Assembly: GCA_019636095.1 (NCBI GenBank)
Contig: JAHBYF010000001.1
Span: forward strand, 496,001 to 560,000
Reading direction: 5' to 3'
Source of the DNA: Hyphomonadaceae bacterium
GTDB taxonomy: Bacteria; Pseudomonadota; Alphaproteobacteria; Caulobacterales; Aquidulcibacteraceae
Length of the DNA: 64,000 bases
Shown here piece by piece: positions 28,083-37,490 of the stretch. Every line of letters begins with the position of its first letter. Positions within the stretch are counted from its first letter, which is position 1. Both the position numbers and the translations under genes were made by a program. The notes beneath the pieces are model-generated. The model saw only the letters and a list, made by a program, of their open reading frames with translations. It ran no database searches and had not been told where the DNA came from.

Positions 28083-29090
28083 ATGACAGGCGGAATTGTC
28101 TTATTGTTGCATAGGGCTGCGGAGGCCGAATACGCTGGCAATATGGCGCGCGCCCTGTCGTCCCAGTGTAACGCCGTTGCCATTCCCATCGGAGATCGAA
28201 CCCTAAAGATAGGGATGGGCGCGACTTGCGTCGTGATTTGTCCTCGGGGCATGAGCGAGCCCGGTGCGGGCGATGCCGTGCTTGCGTCGTTGCCGCGCGC
28301 CGGCCAAAACGCTCTGCTGTGTGTGTTCGAGGGTGCTGTGGTGCCCGACGCTCTACAATATCTTCCGCGGGTCAGGGTGCAGGGGTTCGGCTTTGCGGTA
28401 TCCGATGCGAAGTCTGTTGCTAAAGCGCTGAGCGACCGCCGTGAGAGGTCCTCTGTTGTTGGAACTGCGACCCCGCACCCAGCTCTTCGATCGCCTGCAT
28501 TGGACGCCAAACCGTCGCGTCCAGGCAACTTTGGCAAAGGTCAATTTGTTGCGCGAAGTGCGTTGGGATTGGTAGCGACTATGGCTGTCGTTGGCGTCGC
28601 CGCTCCCTTCATCGGCGCGCGGGCAGGCACAACCGATGTTGTTCCCGATCAGAACCGATCATCGAGCGATCTCTTAGTCGGTGGTAGTGCGACTGCCGTC
28701 GCCGCCGAGTTGGACGATTCCAGTAGTGCGCCTGAACCGCGCAATGCGACCGAACAGCCGAGCTACGAGCAGCTTTCGATGGCGTCTCAACGGGATTCGG
28801 TTGAGGCGATTGCGCCACCAGTTGGTATGGTCATCACTACAGGGTTAACTGATAATCAACAAGTCGATCTGGGCATGACTTCTGACATGGAAGTTCTAAA
28901 TGACGTTGCAATTACGTCGGACGATCCAGCACTAGACTTGAAGACTGCGGAGGTGATCGCAGCTATGGTTGCAGGGGCGGCCGTGAGCGACTGGAAGATC
29001 GATGCCGATCCGGCTCCGCGGAGTCATGACCAAAAGCCTCAATCGATGTCAGAGGAGTCAAAGCCGGAGACCCGCGCTCACATCACTTGA
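28083..29090 (+). CDS. Single-span membrane protein with possible TIR-like N-terminus, unknown function
   Basis: The protein has 335 residues. Residues 1-120 form an alternating beta/alpha pattern (IVLLLHRAAEAEYAGNMARA, then CVVICPRGM, then ALLCVFEGAVVP), faintly like a TIR or Rossmann fold. Residues ~155-178 are one membrane span (ARSALGLVATMAVVGVAAPF). The remainder is acidic, Ser/Asp-rich and probably disordered, with no Cys. No catalytic residue can be assigned. It sits directly upstream of rmlB, 18 bases apart, and may be co-transcribed. A role in sensing or in scaffolding polysaccharide synthesis is conjecture. Confidence 0.55.
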   Translation: MTGGIVLLLHRAAEAEYAGNMARALSSQCNAVAIPIGDRTLKIGMGATCVVICPRGMSEPGAGDAVLASLPRAGQNALLCVFEGAVVPDALQYLPRVRVQGFGFAVSDAKSVAKALSDRRERSSVVGTATPHPALRSPALDAKPSRPGNFGKGQFVARSALGLVATMAVVGVAAPFIGARAGTTDVVPDQNRSSSDLLVGGSATAVAAELDDSSSAPEPRNATEQPSYEQLSMASQRDSVEAIAPPVGMVITTGLTDNQQVDLGMTSDMEVLNDVAITSDDPALDLKTAEVIAAMVAGAAVSDWKIDADPAPRSHDQKPQSMSEESKPETRAHIT

Positions 29091-29108
29091 GACTCGAGGG
29101 TTGTTGTT

Positions 29109-30152
29109 GTGCGGGTCTTAGTCACTGGCGGTGCCGGCTTCATTGGATCGGCGGTATGTAGGCGTTTGGTTCAACAGCGTGGCTGGCGGGTATTCAACCT
29201 TGACGCTCTGACCTACGCGGCGAACCTGGCTTCTCTGCGAGAGATCAAAGATGAAATCGGCTATTCCTTCCTCAACGGGAATATTTGCGATCGCGAGCTG
29301 GTCGATAGTGTGTTCCGAGATTTCCTACCAGAAGCGGTGCTGCACCTGGCCGCTGAAAGCCACGTTGACCGCTCGATAACGGGATCGGCGACATTTGTGC
29401 AGACCAATGTAGTCGGCACCCACACACTCTTGGAGGCGGCGCTTCGTTACTGGGAGGGGTTGGGCGATGTCGATGCAAGGCGACGATTCCGCTTTCTGCA
29501 CGTTTCAACTGACGAGGTGTATGGCTCGCTCGGTGAACACGGGCTCTTTCACGAAACGATGGCATACGATCCGCGCTCACCGTACTCTGCCACTAAAGCC
29601 GCGTCGGATCACCTTGCAAGTGCGTGGTATCATACCTTCGGTCTGCCCGTGCTTATCTCGAACTGCTCAAACAACTACGGACCTTATCAGTTTCCAGAAA
29701 AACTGATCCCCGCGATGATCCTAAAGGCGCTTAACGGCGATCCGCTGACCGTCTACGGCGACGGCAGCAATATACGCGACTGGCTCTACGTCGACGATCA
29801 TGCCGAAGCTTTGGAATTCATCGTCGAGAAGGGGCGCCCTGGAGAGACCTACAATGTTGGCGGCCGCAATGAGCGGCGCAATATTGAAGTGGTCAAAGCA
29901 ATCCGCGATCTGGTGCGCGAGCTTGCTGCGCCGCGTCAAGAGTCAGAGATCGTCTTCGTGAAAGATCGCCTCGGTCACGACGCGCGCTATGCTATCGATT
30001 GTACGAAGATAGAGACCGAATTGGGCTGGCGCGCGCGCGATAATTTCGAGACGGGCATTCGTAGGACCGTGCAGTGGTATCTCGACCGTCGCGATTGGTG
30101 GGAGCCGATCCTGAAGCGCGGTTTTAAGGGCGAGCGCTTGGGGCTGCGCTGA
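29109..30152 (+). CDS. rmlB: dTDP-glucose 4,6-dehydratase
   Basis: The protein has 347 residues with a GTG start. It converts dTDP-glucose to dTDP-4-keto-6-deoxyglucose, the second step to dTDP-L-rhamnose. It shows GGAGFIGSAVCR at the NAD site, HLAAESHVDRSI, VSTDEVYGSLGEHG, and the YSATKAASDHL active-site YxxxK. Further motifs are NCSNNYGPYQFPEKLIP, GDGSNIRDWLYVDDHAEAL and the C-terminal NVGGRNERRNIEVV. All are RmlB hallmarks. The stop overlaps the rmlC start (TGATG). Confidence 0.96.
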   Translation: MRVLVTGGAGFIGSAVCRRLVQQRGWRVFNLDALTYAANLASLREIKDEIGYSFLNGNICDRELVDSVFRDFLPEAVLHLAAESHVDRSITGSATFVQTNVVGTHTLLEAALRYWEGLGDVDARRRFRFLHVSTDEVYGSLGEHGLFHETMAYDPRSPYSATKAASDHLASAWYHTFGLPVLISNCSNNYGPYQFPEKLIPAMILKALNGDPLTVYGDGSNIRDWLYVDDHAEALEFIVEKGRPGETYNVGGRNERRNIEVVKAIRDLVRELAAPRQESEIVFVKDRLGHDARYAIDCTKIETELGWRARDNFETGIRRTVQWYLDRRDWWEPILKRGFKGERLGLR

Positions 30153-30703
30153 TGCGGATCGAACGAGCGAGCATTGCTGACATTCTGCTCATCCAGCCTA
30201 AGAAGCATGGCGATTCCCGCGGCTTCTTCTCGGAGACTTTTCGTGTTGCGGCGATGAAGGATGCGGGTGTCGACGTCGATTGGGTGCAAGATAATCACTC
30301 GTTGTCGCAGGCGCGCGGCGTAGTGCGCGGTTTGCATTTTCAACGTGCGCCAAAGGCGCAAGCGAAACTTCTTCGCGTCGTGCGCGGTGCCATCCTCGAC
30401 GTTGCAGTCGATGTACGTAAGAATTCGCCGACGTACGGCGAGCACGTCGCCGTTGAGCTCAGCGCCGACAACTGGACGCAACTCTACGTGCCGGTCGGCT
30501 TTGCGCACGGTTTCTGCACTCTCACTGAGAATTGCGAAGTGCTGTACAAGGTGAGTGCTGAGTATGGCCCCGCCGAAGAGGGCGGCCTGCTATGGAATGA
30601 TGCCGACCTAGCAATCGATTGGCCAATCGCGCCGGAGGAAGCAACGCTTTCGGTGCGCGATCGAGAATGGCCGCGGCTCAGGGACATCGTCTCGCCATTT
30701 TAG
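30152..30703 (+). CDS. rmlC: dTDP-4-dehydrorhamnose 3,5-epimerase
   Basis: The protein has 183 residues, the usual RmlC length. It epimerises the 4-keto sugar at C3 and C5. It has the cupin-type motifs PKKHGDSRGFFSETF, WVQDNHSLSQARGVVRGLHFQ (catalytic His), AILDVAVDVRKNSPTYG, YVPVGFAHGFCTLTENCEVLYK and LLWNDADLAIDWP. The ATG overlaps the rmlB stop, so translation is coupled. The remaining two pathway genes are encoded on the minus strand at 32679-34427. Confidence 0.96.
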   Translation: MRIERASIADILLIQPKKHGDSRGFFSETFRVAAMKDAGVDVDWVQDNHSLSQARGVVRGLHFQRAPKAQAKLLRVVRGAILDVAVDVRKNSPTYGEHVAVELSADNWTQLYVPVGFAHGFCTLTENCEVLYKVSAEYGPAEEGGLLWNDADLAIDWPIAPEEATLSVRDREWPRLRDIVSPF

Positions 30704-31007
30704 CTAAGTGGCTCACGGACGGACGCGCGAGGGTTCGCGAGCGGTCTACGTCGTACCAAGCGGAGTGCGTTTTAGGGGAGTGTCACCGCGCATGATTCAA
30801 AGGGGGATGGCAATGTCGGCTCAAGGCAAAGTCTGTGCGCGCTCGCGTGCTTAGGGGAGGACTTTGCCATGTTCTCAGGCTTCAAAGCGGGGCCGTCTCG
30901 CTCTTGGTGAGCGGTCTTTGGAGAATGGCGGGCTTGCCTAATGCTTCGTGTCCAATCAGTAGGGGGTGTGGCCGCTAATCCAGGCTCGCCAGCGTGAGTG
31001 AAGGCGC
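30704..31007. other. Spacer between rmlC and wzm
   Basis: About 300 bases with no convincing gene. Two tiny plus-strand frames (15 and 13 codons) follow purine-rich ribosome-like sites at about 30811 and 30869. They are too short to claim. It may be a leader for the exporter operon. Confidence 0.35.
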
Positions 31008-31787
31008 ATGATTTCTGCAATAGTGGACATGGCGATAGGGCTGAGCCGCTGGCGAACCAGCTACAAGCTCGGATTGCAGGATATCGAGCTACGCTACAAG
31101 CGCTCGCTCTTAGGGCCGTTCTGGATTAGCGCCGCCATGGTCGCCATGGTGCTGGCGTTGGCGTATGTTTTCGCCGACGTATTTCAAACCGGGTTCGCCG
31201 CCTACATCGCCTATATCAGCGCGGGATTGCTTGCCTGGTACCTTATTCTGGCGCTCGTCAATGAGGCATGCGGGTCCATGATTGAACATGGCCAGTTCCT
31301 GCAGAACGTGCGCATGCCTTTGACAGTCATTGCTGGCCGCGTGGTCTTTCGTAATGCTGTCGTGTTCTTGCACAATTTGATCGCTATCGTCGGTCTGCTC
31401 TTCGTATTTGGAGCATCTATCACTTGGGGCGCCATCGCCGTCCTTCCAGGAGCGGTCACCATTCTGTTGTTTGGCTACTGCCTGGTGATCGCGCTGGGCC
31501 CACTGTGCGCGCGGTTTCGTGATATTCCCTTGCTTGTACAGAATGTGATGCAGGTAATTTTCTTCTTGACGCCGATCTTCTGGATGCCGAGTGGCGTGTC
31601 CCATCGTCCAGCATTCACGGTCGTCAATCCGTTCTATCACCTGATCGAACTAGTGCGAGCGCCGTTGCTCGGAAGCGAGCCGACCTCCCTAAACTGGCAG
31701 GTTGCACTTTGCAGCTGCGCCTTTGCCGGTCTCCTTGCGATTCTTAGCGCCTCGATCGCCTCCAAGCGTTTGACGTTGTGGATCTAG
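31008..31787 (+). CDS. wzm: Polysaccharide ABC exporter, permease subunit
   Basis: The protein has 259 residues and about six hydrophobic segments, the ABC-2 type layout. It begins with an amphipathic stretch, LGLQDIELRYKRSLLGPFWI, which is characteristic of O-antigen and capsule exporters of the Wzm/KpsM/RfbA type. Pairs of helices follow (MVAMVLALAYVFADVF, AYISAGLLAWYLILALV, and later). AAGG lies ahead of the ATG. It forms an operon with the ATPase 9 bases downstream. It moves a lipid-linked glycan across the inner membrane. Confidence 0.92.
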   Translation: MISAIVDMAIGLSRWRTSYKLGLQDIELRYKRSLLGPFWISAAMVAMVLALAYVFADVFQTGFAAYIAYISAGLLAWYLILALVNEACGSMIEHGQFLQNVRMPLTVIAGRVVFRNAVVFLHNLIAIVGLLFVFGASITWGAIAVLPGAVTILLFGYCLVIALGPLCARFRDIPLLVQNVMQVIFFLTPIFWMPSGVSHRPAFTVVNPFYHLIELVRAPLLGSEPTSLNWQVALCSCAFAGLLAILSASIASKRLTLWI

Positions 31788-31796
31788 GAGACCCCA

Positions 31797-32573
31797 ATGG
31801 CTTCGATCAAACTAGATGATGTCAGCTTTTGGTATCCTATGTTCGATTCGACCGGACGCTCGCTAAAGGTCGCGTTGATGAGACAGTTTGGGATCGAGCG
31901 CGGAAGTGGCCTGTCCGAAGTTCGAGCGCTCTCCAATGTTTCATTAGAGTTGCGAGATGGCGATCGTCTCGGTTTGATCGGACGTAACGGTGCCGGCAAA
32001 TCGACCCTCTTGCGAGTTCTAGCGCGCTTGCTCCATCCTCAAGAGGGAGGCGTGAGGGTCCAGGGGCGCACGGTGCCTCTTATCACACGCGGTCTTGGTA
32101 TGCATCCCGAGCTCAGTGGCTATCAAAACATCGAGGTTCCTATGCGGCTTCTTGGAGCCACTGGACGTGAGATCAAACAGGCTCGCGACGAGGTCCCCGA
32201 ATGGTCTGGACTCGGGGATTTTATTCATCTGCCGGTGCGCACATATTCAACAGGTATGTACGCTCGCCTTGTCTTTGCGATTTGCACAGCGGTACGAGGC
32301 GACATTCTGGTGATGGACGAGTGGCTTAGTGCCGGTGACGCCGACTTCGTTAGCAAGGCCCAAGCTCGCTTGGAGAGCTTGTTGGGCGTGACTCGCATCG
32401 TTGTTCTTTCCAGCCACTCTCTCGAGATAATTCGAAAAATGTGCAATATTGTTTGCTGGATGGATCGCGGTGAGATCGTGATGGTCGGTCCGGTCGAAGC
32501 TGTGCTGTCGGCCTATCTCAAAGGTGCACAGGCCGTGGTCCAGCCCGTGCATGCTGCTCGCACCACCAGTTAA
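31797..32573 (+). CDS. wzt: Polysaccharide ABC exporter, ATP-binding subunit
   Basis: The protein has 258 residues. Walker A is GRNGAGKST (residues 62-70), the signature region is YSTGMYARLVFAI in place of a strict LSGGQ, and Walker B is ILVMDEWLSAGD. This signature variant is standard in the Wzt/KpsT/TagH group. The short length means the C-terminal glycan-recognition domain of Wzt proteins from O9a-type systems is absent. Export therefore probably does not require terminal modification recognition by this subunit. It is paired with wzm immediately upstream and followed by the convergent rmlD. Confidence 0.93.
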   Translation: MASIKLDDVSFWYPMFDSTGRSLKVALMRQFGIERGSGLSEVRALSNVSLELRDGDRLGLIGRNGAGKSTLLRVLARLLHPQEGGVRVQGRTVPLITRGLGMHPELSGYQNIEVPMRLLGATGREIKQARDEVPEWSGLGDFIHLPVRTYSTGMYARLVFAICTAVRGDILVMDEWLSAGDADFVSKAQARLESLLGVTRIVVLSSHSLEIIRKMCNIVCWMDRGEIVMVGPVEAVLSAYLKGAQAVVQPVHAARTTS

Positions 32574-32678
32574 TGAGTCCATTCTATTGTTCTTGCGGGG
32601 ACCCTGAAGCGCTCGCACAGGAATGCACCTAAGCCGGGCCTAGGCCCAGACCACCCGAGTCACTTCGGTGTTGAACTC

Positions 32679-33548
32679 TCAGCGGAGCAGGGCGTCTAGG
32701 CACATGATGGCGCCGTCGCGCCAGGGAGCGGGCGCAATGCCGAGCGCCTCGATCTTCGTTGTGTCTAGGCTAGAATTGACGGGACGTTTTGCGGGGGTGG
32801 GGAAGTCACCCGTGGTGACCCGGCGCACATGGACGGGCCTCCGCCCGCGCGAAGCTGCTTCTGCGAAGATCGCTTCGGCGAATTCGGCCCAGCTTGTCTC
32901 GCCGGCGCCGGCGAAATGAAAGAGGCCCGCGGTGTGGCTATCACCGGCGAGATGCTGTTCGACGAGCGCAATGCAGGCGCGCGCGAGATCATGCGCGGCG
33001 GTGGGGCGGCCGCGCTGGTCGCTGACGACGGCGACTTCATCGCGCGTTTCGGCGAGCCGCAGCATCGTCTTTAGGAAGTTGGCGCGATCTGCCGAGAATA
33101 TCCACGAGGTGCGCACGATGGTAGCGCGTGCGTGCGCCTCAAGGACGGCGATCTCCCCTTCGGCCTTTGAGCGGCCGTACGTGTTGATCGGGTCGCGTCG
33201 GTCGGTTTCGAGGTAAGGCGTGCGCTTGTCGCCGCGGAACACATAGTCGGTCGAAATGTGTATGAGCGGCGCACCGAGCGCCGCTCGGGCCATGGCCGCG
33301 GGGGCGTCGCGGTTAAGCGCAAAGGCGAGTTTTGGTTCGCTCTCAGCCTTGTCTACCGCGGTATAGGCCGCGGCGTTGATGATGGAGTCGGGCTTGAACG
33401 CTGCGATCGCCGCTTCAATCGCCGGTGTGTCAGAAAGATCGAGGTCTGCGCGCGAGAGCGCCTTTAGCGTCCATCCGGCAGGGAGCTTGGCGCGTCGCAG
33501 CGCCAGCCCAAGCTGGCCGTTTGCGCCGAACAGGAGGACGCGCGTCAT
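32679..33548 (-). CDS. rmlD: dTDP-4-dehydrorhamnose reductase
   Basis: The protein has 289 residues. It performs the final NAD(P)H-dependent reduction to dTDP-L-rhamnose. The N-terminus reads VLLFGANGQLGLALRRA, followed by DLDLSDTPAIEAAI, INAAAYTAVDKAESE, HISTDYVFRGDKRTPY, NTYGRSKAEGE (YxxxK) and VRTSWIF. All are RmlD signatures. The ATG lies 3 bases after the rmlA stop, so the two are one transcript on the minus strand. The gene is convergent with wzt. Confidence 0.95.
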   Translation of the reverse strand: MTRVLLFGANGQLGLALRRAKLPAGWTLKALSRADLDLSDTPAIEAAIAAFKPDSIINAAAYTAVDKAESEPKLAFALNRDAPAAMARAALGAPLIHISTDYVFRGDKRTPYLETDRRDPINTYGRSKAEGEIAVLEAHARATIVRTSWIFSADRANFLKTMLRLAETRDEVAVVSDQRGRPTAAHDLARACIALVEQHLAGDSHTAGLFHFAGAGETSWAEFAEAIFAEAASRGRRPVHVRRVTTGDFPTPAKRPVNSSLDTTKIEALGIAPAPWRDGAIMCLDALLR

Positions 33549-33551
33549 GGC

Positions 33552-34427
33552 TCAACCGCCATGCTGGCGTACGAATTCGAGCAAGTACCTGGCGTATTCG
33601 GTCTCGCCCAGCGCAAGGGCAGCGTGCTCGACCTGGACAGCGTTGATGTAACCCAGATGAAACGCGATCTCTTCAGGGCAGGCGATCTTCAAGCCTTGGC
33701 GCATCTCGATTACCTTAATGAAGGTCGCTGCTTCATGCAGCGATTCGTGCGTCCCGGTGTCGAGCCAGGCAAACCCGCGGCCCATCATCTCCACGCGCAG
33801 ATTGCCGTCAGCCAGATAGCGCTTGTTGAGATCGGTGATCTCGAGTTCGCCGCGCGGAGACGGCTGAAGCGAATGCGCGCGCTCAACCACCGTGTTGTCG
33901 TAGAAATAGATGCCGGTGACGGCCCAATCGGAGCGAGGCGCTCTCGGTTTCTCTTCGAGGCTGATGGCGCGGTTATCTGCGCCGAACTCCACCACGCCGT
34001 AACGCTCCGGATCGCTGACCCGGTAGGCGAACACGGTCGCCCCCTTTTGACGGGCTGCGGCGTCGCGCAGATACTCACCCATCGAGTGGCCGAAGAAGAT
34101 GTTGTCGCCGAGGATGAGCGCGCAGGGAGCACTGCCGATGAAATCGGCACCGATGATGAAGGCCTCGGCAATGCCGCGCGGCACCTTCTGCACGGCGTAA
34201 GACAGTTTCACGCCCCACTGTGAGCCGTCGCCCAGCGCCGCTTCGAACATGGGCGTATCGCGAGGCGTCGAGATGATCAGAATGTCCCGCACGCCCGCCA
34301 GCATGAGCGTGGTGAGCGGGTAATAGATCATCGGTTTGTCAAAGATCGGCAGGAGCTGCTTCGAGATGGCAAGCGTCAGCGGATAGAGCCGCGTGGCCTG
34401 GCCGCCAGCCAACAGAATCCCTTTCAT
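33552..34427 (-). CDS. rmlA: Glucose-1-phosphate thymidylyltransferase
   Basis: The protein has 291 residues. It makes dTDP-glucose from dTTP and glucose 1-phosphate, the entry step of the rhamnose pathway. It has [28 protein letters not shown] at the start (shown here in pieces), [73 protein letters not shown] and a C-terminal [12 protein letters not shown]. These match RmlA throughout. It is the first gene of a two-gene operon with rmlD, divergent from the WbsX-type gene. Confidence 0.96.
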   Translation of the reverse strand: MKGILLAGGQATRLYPLTLAISKQLLPIFDKPMIYYPLTTLMLAGVRDILIISTPRDTPMFEAALGDGSQWGVKLSYAVQKVPRGIAEAFIIGADFIGSAPCALILGDNIFFGHSMGEYLRDAAARQKGATVFAYRVSDPERYGVVEFGADNRAISLEEKPRAPRSDWAVTGIYFYDNTVVERAHSLQPSPRGELEITDLNKRYLADGNLRVEMMGRGFAWLDTGTHESLHEAATFIKVIEMRQGLKIACPEEIAFHLGYINAVQVEHAALALGETEYARYLLEFVRQHGG

Positions 34428-34793
34428 GCGCTGACCTAGCTCCGTGACGCCGTGGAATTAGAACAAACGGCGATCGTCAGTGTATGTTCTAAGTCGCTGA
34501 TCACAAGAAGAAATGAATCCAGCACAGGTAGTTGCGCGCTCGTGGCAGCGGGGTGCGTTGCGCGACTAACGAAGGTAGTGTTAGCAGCAATGTGGCGAGC
34601 TGAGCGAGGTCAGTCATGTCATTCAGGATGTCGCGGTGTTAGGTAGGTGGGAGTGGTTGTGCGATATCGAGATCGGGACCGAAGTGTGTTTCGCACTTGA
34701 GAGAAAGTTCGCCTTCTTGCGGCTGGGGCCCAGATCGCTTGTTGTTGACAGATCAGTAGGCCCCTTTGGCGTTGCGCGGACGTCTCGCGCTTG
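34428..34793. other. Divergent intergenic region between rmlA and the WbsX-type gene
   Basis: About 365 bases with no supported gene. It must contain promoters for rmlA (minus) and the plus-strand glycan genes. No operator or hairpin was resolved by eye. Confidence 0.4.
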
Positions 34794-36470
34794 ATGCGGC
34801 AAACGGTAACGCTTGAGGTGGCGCCGGCGGCTGCCAGAGACGACGATGGTATACGATTGCTTGTGTCTCCGCGCGGGCAGGTCGAATTGGCGCCTGGTGC
34901 GTACTCTTTCGAGGTGACGACGACGACAGATAGTAGTTCCGCTTCACCGATGCTCGTCGCGATCGACGCGCAGCATCAGACGAGCGATATCCCGCTGCAG
35001 AAAGTATCCGATACTTTTTGGCGAGGTGCCGCGACGTTTTCCGGTACGATCGTGACCATCGTGACGATGACCGACTCTCGGCGCCACATCTTGCGGTGCC
35101 GTATATCGACGTTATCGACCAATTTGAGTCTGTTGCCAGCGCCTTTGCGAGAAATTTCGCGCGCCATTTACCGCCGCTCCCCCCGCGTGGTTCGGAGGTG
35201 GACGCGCGCCTTGGCGCACAATCTGCGCCGTACGCGCCAAGCGCGCGGAGGGCGCGACGTAGACAGCTTCGGCGAGATCCGGTTGATTGGTGGGACCGCC
35301 GCAATCGGTAGCGAGCTTGCCGCCCATCGCGCTGACTTTGATGCCCGCTTCGCTGTGGCGCGCGGGATCGACGAGAAGCCCAAGGCATCCGAGTCGCCGC
35401 CCCCGCGGGCGCGGGCGCAATTGATAGCGTTCTATCTCCCGCAGTTCCATCGCATTCCAGAGAACGATGCGTGGTGGGGCGCAGGCTTCACCGAATGGAC
35501 CAATGTCGTCAAGGCTGTTCCGCAATTTTTAGGTCATTATCAGCCTCGGTTCCCCAGCGAACTGGGGTTCTACGACCTTACCGCACCCGATGTGCTGAGA
35601 CGCCAGGTCACGCTTGCAGCCGAATACGATGTCTCAGCGTTCTGTTTCCATTACTACTGGTTTAGTGGGAAGCGGCTCCTTGAACGCCCGCTGGACGCCT
35701 TCTTGCGTAGTTCTGGCTTGAACCTCGGCTTCACCCTGTGCTGGGCCAACGAAAACTGGACGCGCCGATGGGACGGCGCTGAGGAGCACGTTCTCATCGA
35801 CCAACGGCACACGCCAGAGGATCACGCTCGCGTCTTTGACGATATGGCGCGCTATCTTGAAGACGATCGGTGTATTCGCATCGAAGGGAAGCCGCTTCTC
35901 ATCGTGTACCGGCCCGGCGTTGTTCCGAACGCGCGGGAAATGACAATGTTGTGGCGCGAGCGCGCGCATCGGCGAGGCTGGCCAGGCGTCTACATCGCTG
36001 CGACGGATGCCTTCGAATTCGAGCATCCAGCGACACTCGGATTCGACGCGCTCGTCGAATTTCCCCCCCATGGGTTGTTGCCGCGAAGGATCGGGAGGAG
36101 GCTCACATGGCTCAATGCGCGTCATGGCGGCGCGGTCTACGATTACCAAGATACTGCCGCGGAAGCGATTGAGCGACTTGATAGACGTCAACCCAAAGCG
36201 TTCGCGCACTTTCCCGGGGTGATGCCGGGATGGGACAATGAGGCGCGCCGTCCAGGCGCGGGAACGATCTTTCACGGTGCGACGCCGGAGGCTTATGCGC
36301 GTTGGCTGGCTGCGGCATGCGCGGCCGCAGAACGAACTTTGCCGCCGGATCGACGCCTCGTGTTTATCAATGCATGGAACGAGTGGGCCGAAGGTGCCTA
36401 TCTTGAGCCGGATCGCAAGTGGGGCAGGGCGTTCTTGGAGGCGACTAGGGGGACGGCTCCCCGCTCCTGA
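34794..36470 (+). CDS. WbsX/GH99-like glycan biosynthesis protein
   Basis: The protein has 558 residues from the ATG at 34794 (the codon before it, TTG, is also possible). The N-terminal ~200 residues are beta-rich and basic and not recognised. From about residue 205 the WbsX-like domain reads IAFYLPQFHRIPENDAWWG, GFTEWTNVVKAVPQFLGHYQ, FCFHYYWFSGKRLLERPLD, LCWANENWTRRWDG and VFINAWNEWAEGAYLEPD. This domain is a TIM-barrel relative of GH99 found in O-antigen loci and named glycosyltransferase WbsX. Catalytic function is not settled. A second copy of the domain occurs in the large protein at 42689-46033. Confidence 0.88.
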   Translation: MRQTVTLEVAPAAARDDDGIRLLVSPRGQVELAPGAYSFEVTTTTDSSSASPMLVAIDAQHQTSDIPLQKVSDTFWRGAATFSGTIVTIVTMTDSRRHILRCRISTLSTNLSLLPAPLREISRAIYRRSPRVVRRWTRALAHNLRRTRQARGGRDVDSFGEIRLIGGTAAIGSELAAHRADFDARFAVARGIDEKPKASESPPPRARAQLIAFYLPQFHRIPENDAWWGAGFTEWTNVVKAVPQFLGHYQPRFPSELGFYDLTAPDVLRRQVTLAAEYDVSAFCFHYYWFSGKRLLERPLDAFLRSSGLNLGFTLCWANENWTRRWDGAEEHVLIDQRHTPEDHARVFDDMARYLEDDRCIRIEGKPLLIVYRPGVVPNAREMTMLWRERAHRRGWPGVYIAATDAFEFEHPATLGFDALVEFPPHGLLPRRIGRRLTWLNARHGGAVYDYQDTAAEAIERLDRRQPKAFAHFPGVMPGWDNEARRPGAGTIFHGATPEAYARWLAAACAAAERTLPPDRRLVFINAWNEWAEGAYLEPDRKWGRAFLEATRGTAPRS

Positions 36471-36575
36471 TGGGAGCGCAGATTTGAGCAGAAGGGCTCG
36501 CTCCTGGGGAGCGATCACAGTTGACAATCGCCGTGAGAAAAGCTGATCGCTGGTCGCATTGGAAGGGAAGCGGTT

Positions 36576-37487
36576 TTGCAAACACCAAGTGCGACTGACC
36601 CAGCGACGCCGCCAGAGCCGGTTGTTCACCGTTTTTCGCCCGTATCGCGGCTGCTGCGGGAGGCACTATCGCGCATCGAGGTGACGAGGGACGTGGGCGG
36701 CCTCGACGAGGCGCTGCGTGCCGCATTCCGCGCGTCGGGTGCCCAGGTCCTATCGCTCGACGTGTTCGACACTTTTTTATTGCGCGACAATCAATCGGAG
36801 GCGCGCCGGTTCTGGGAGCTGTCCAAGAAGGTCCGCGACTTCTTGCGCGACAAACACGTGCGCGCGAGGGAACTTACGGCGGAGGACTTTCTGATCGCGC
36901 GCGTGGATGGGATGCGCATCAGCTATCGCACGCGAAGAGAGGTCAAGGGTTGCCGCGAGGGGGCGTTGGAGGACGTCGTCAAGATCGTGCGCCGAGCGTT
37001 AGCTCTACCGGCGGATTTCGATAATGCGCTCGTGCAAGAAGAGATCGAGTATGAGGCAGGCACCCTAACATCAAATCGCGCGCTGGTCGACCTTGCGCGC
37101 GAAGTCAAGGCCAGTGGTGGGCGCGTTATTCTTGTGAGCGACATGTATCTCTCATCGGCGCAAATCGCAGCAATTCTCGAGCATGTGGATACTGGCGCGG
37201 CGCGATGCGTTGATACGATCTTCTCAAGCTGCGACCTGATCGTCAGCAAGCGATCGGGGCGAATCTTCCGGGAGATCGAACGCCGTATGGAACTCGGTCC
37301 CAGCGACTTCTTTCATATCGGCGATTCGTTGCTCGGCGATGTCGCCAAGCCCAGGGAAGCAGGGTGGTCTTCCTTGCATTTCCCTGTCTCGATAGCAGAG
37401 TCACGCGAGCGCGAGGTCGATCTCATGCGCTTCGTTGCGGAGATGCGGGATCGCGGGCTCTCGGTTGCGGATTGGGCGAAGGTTTGA
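36576..37487 (+). CDS. HAD-superfamily hydrolase-like protein
   Basis: The protein has 303 residues with a TTG start (GGGAAG upstream). HAD motif I is LSLDVFDTFLLRD, with Asp62 and Asp65 as nucleophile and acid. Motif II is ILVSDMYLSS, motif III is the Lys in VSKRSGRIF, and motif IV is FHIGDSLLGDV. A long helical cap lies between motifs I and II. It resembles the N-terminal half of larger HAD-like proteins in polysaccharide loci whose C-terminal half is encoded here by the next gene, 3 bases downstream. It may dephosphorylate a sugar or serve a non-catalytic role. Confidence 0.85.
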   Translation: MQTPSATDPATPPEPVVHRFSPVSRLLREALSRIEVTRDVGGLDEALRAAFRASGAQVLSLDVFDTFLLRDNQSEARRFWELSKKVRDFLRDKHVRARELTAEDFLIARVDGMRISYRTRREVKGCREGALEDVVKIVRRALALPADFDNALVQEEIEYEAGTLTSNRALVDLAREVKASGGRVILVSDMYLSSAQIAAILEHVDTGAARCVDTIFSSCDLIVSKRSGRIFREIERRMELGPSDFFHIGDSLLGDVAKPREAGWSSLHFPVSIAESREREVDLMRFVAEMRDRGLSVADWAKV

Positions 37488-37490
37488 GGC

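Noticed and set aside
30811..30910. Two tiny peptides with ribosome-like sites in the rmlC-wzm spacer
   Set aside because: Only 15 and 13 codons; no coupling to a regulated structure could be shown.
31110..31640. 176-residue minus-strand frame
   Set aside because: Antisense to wzm, which has the expected helices and family motifs.
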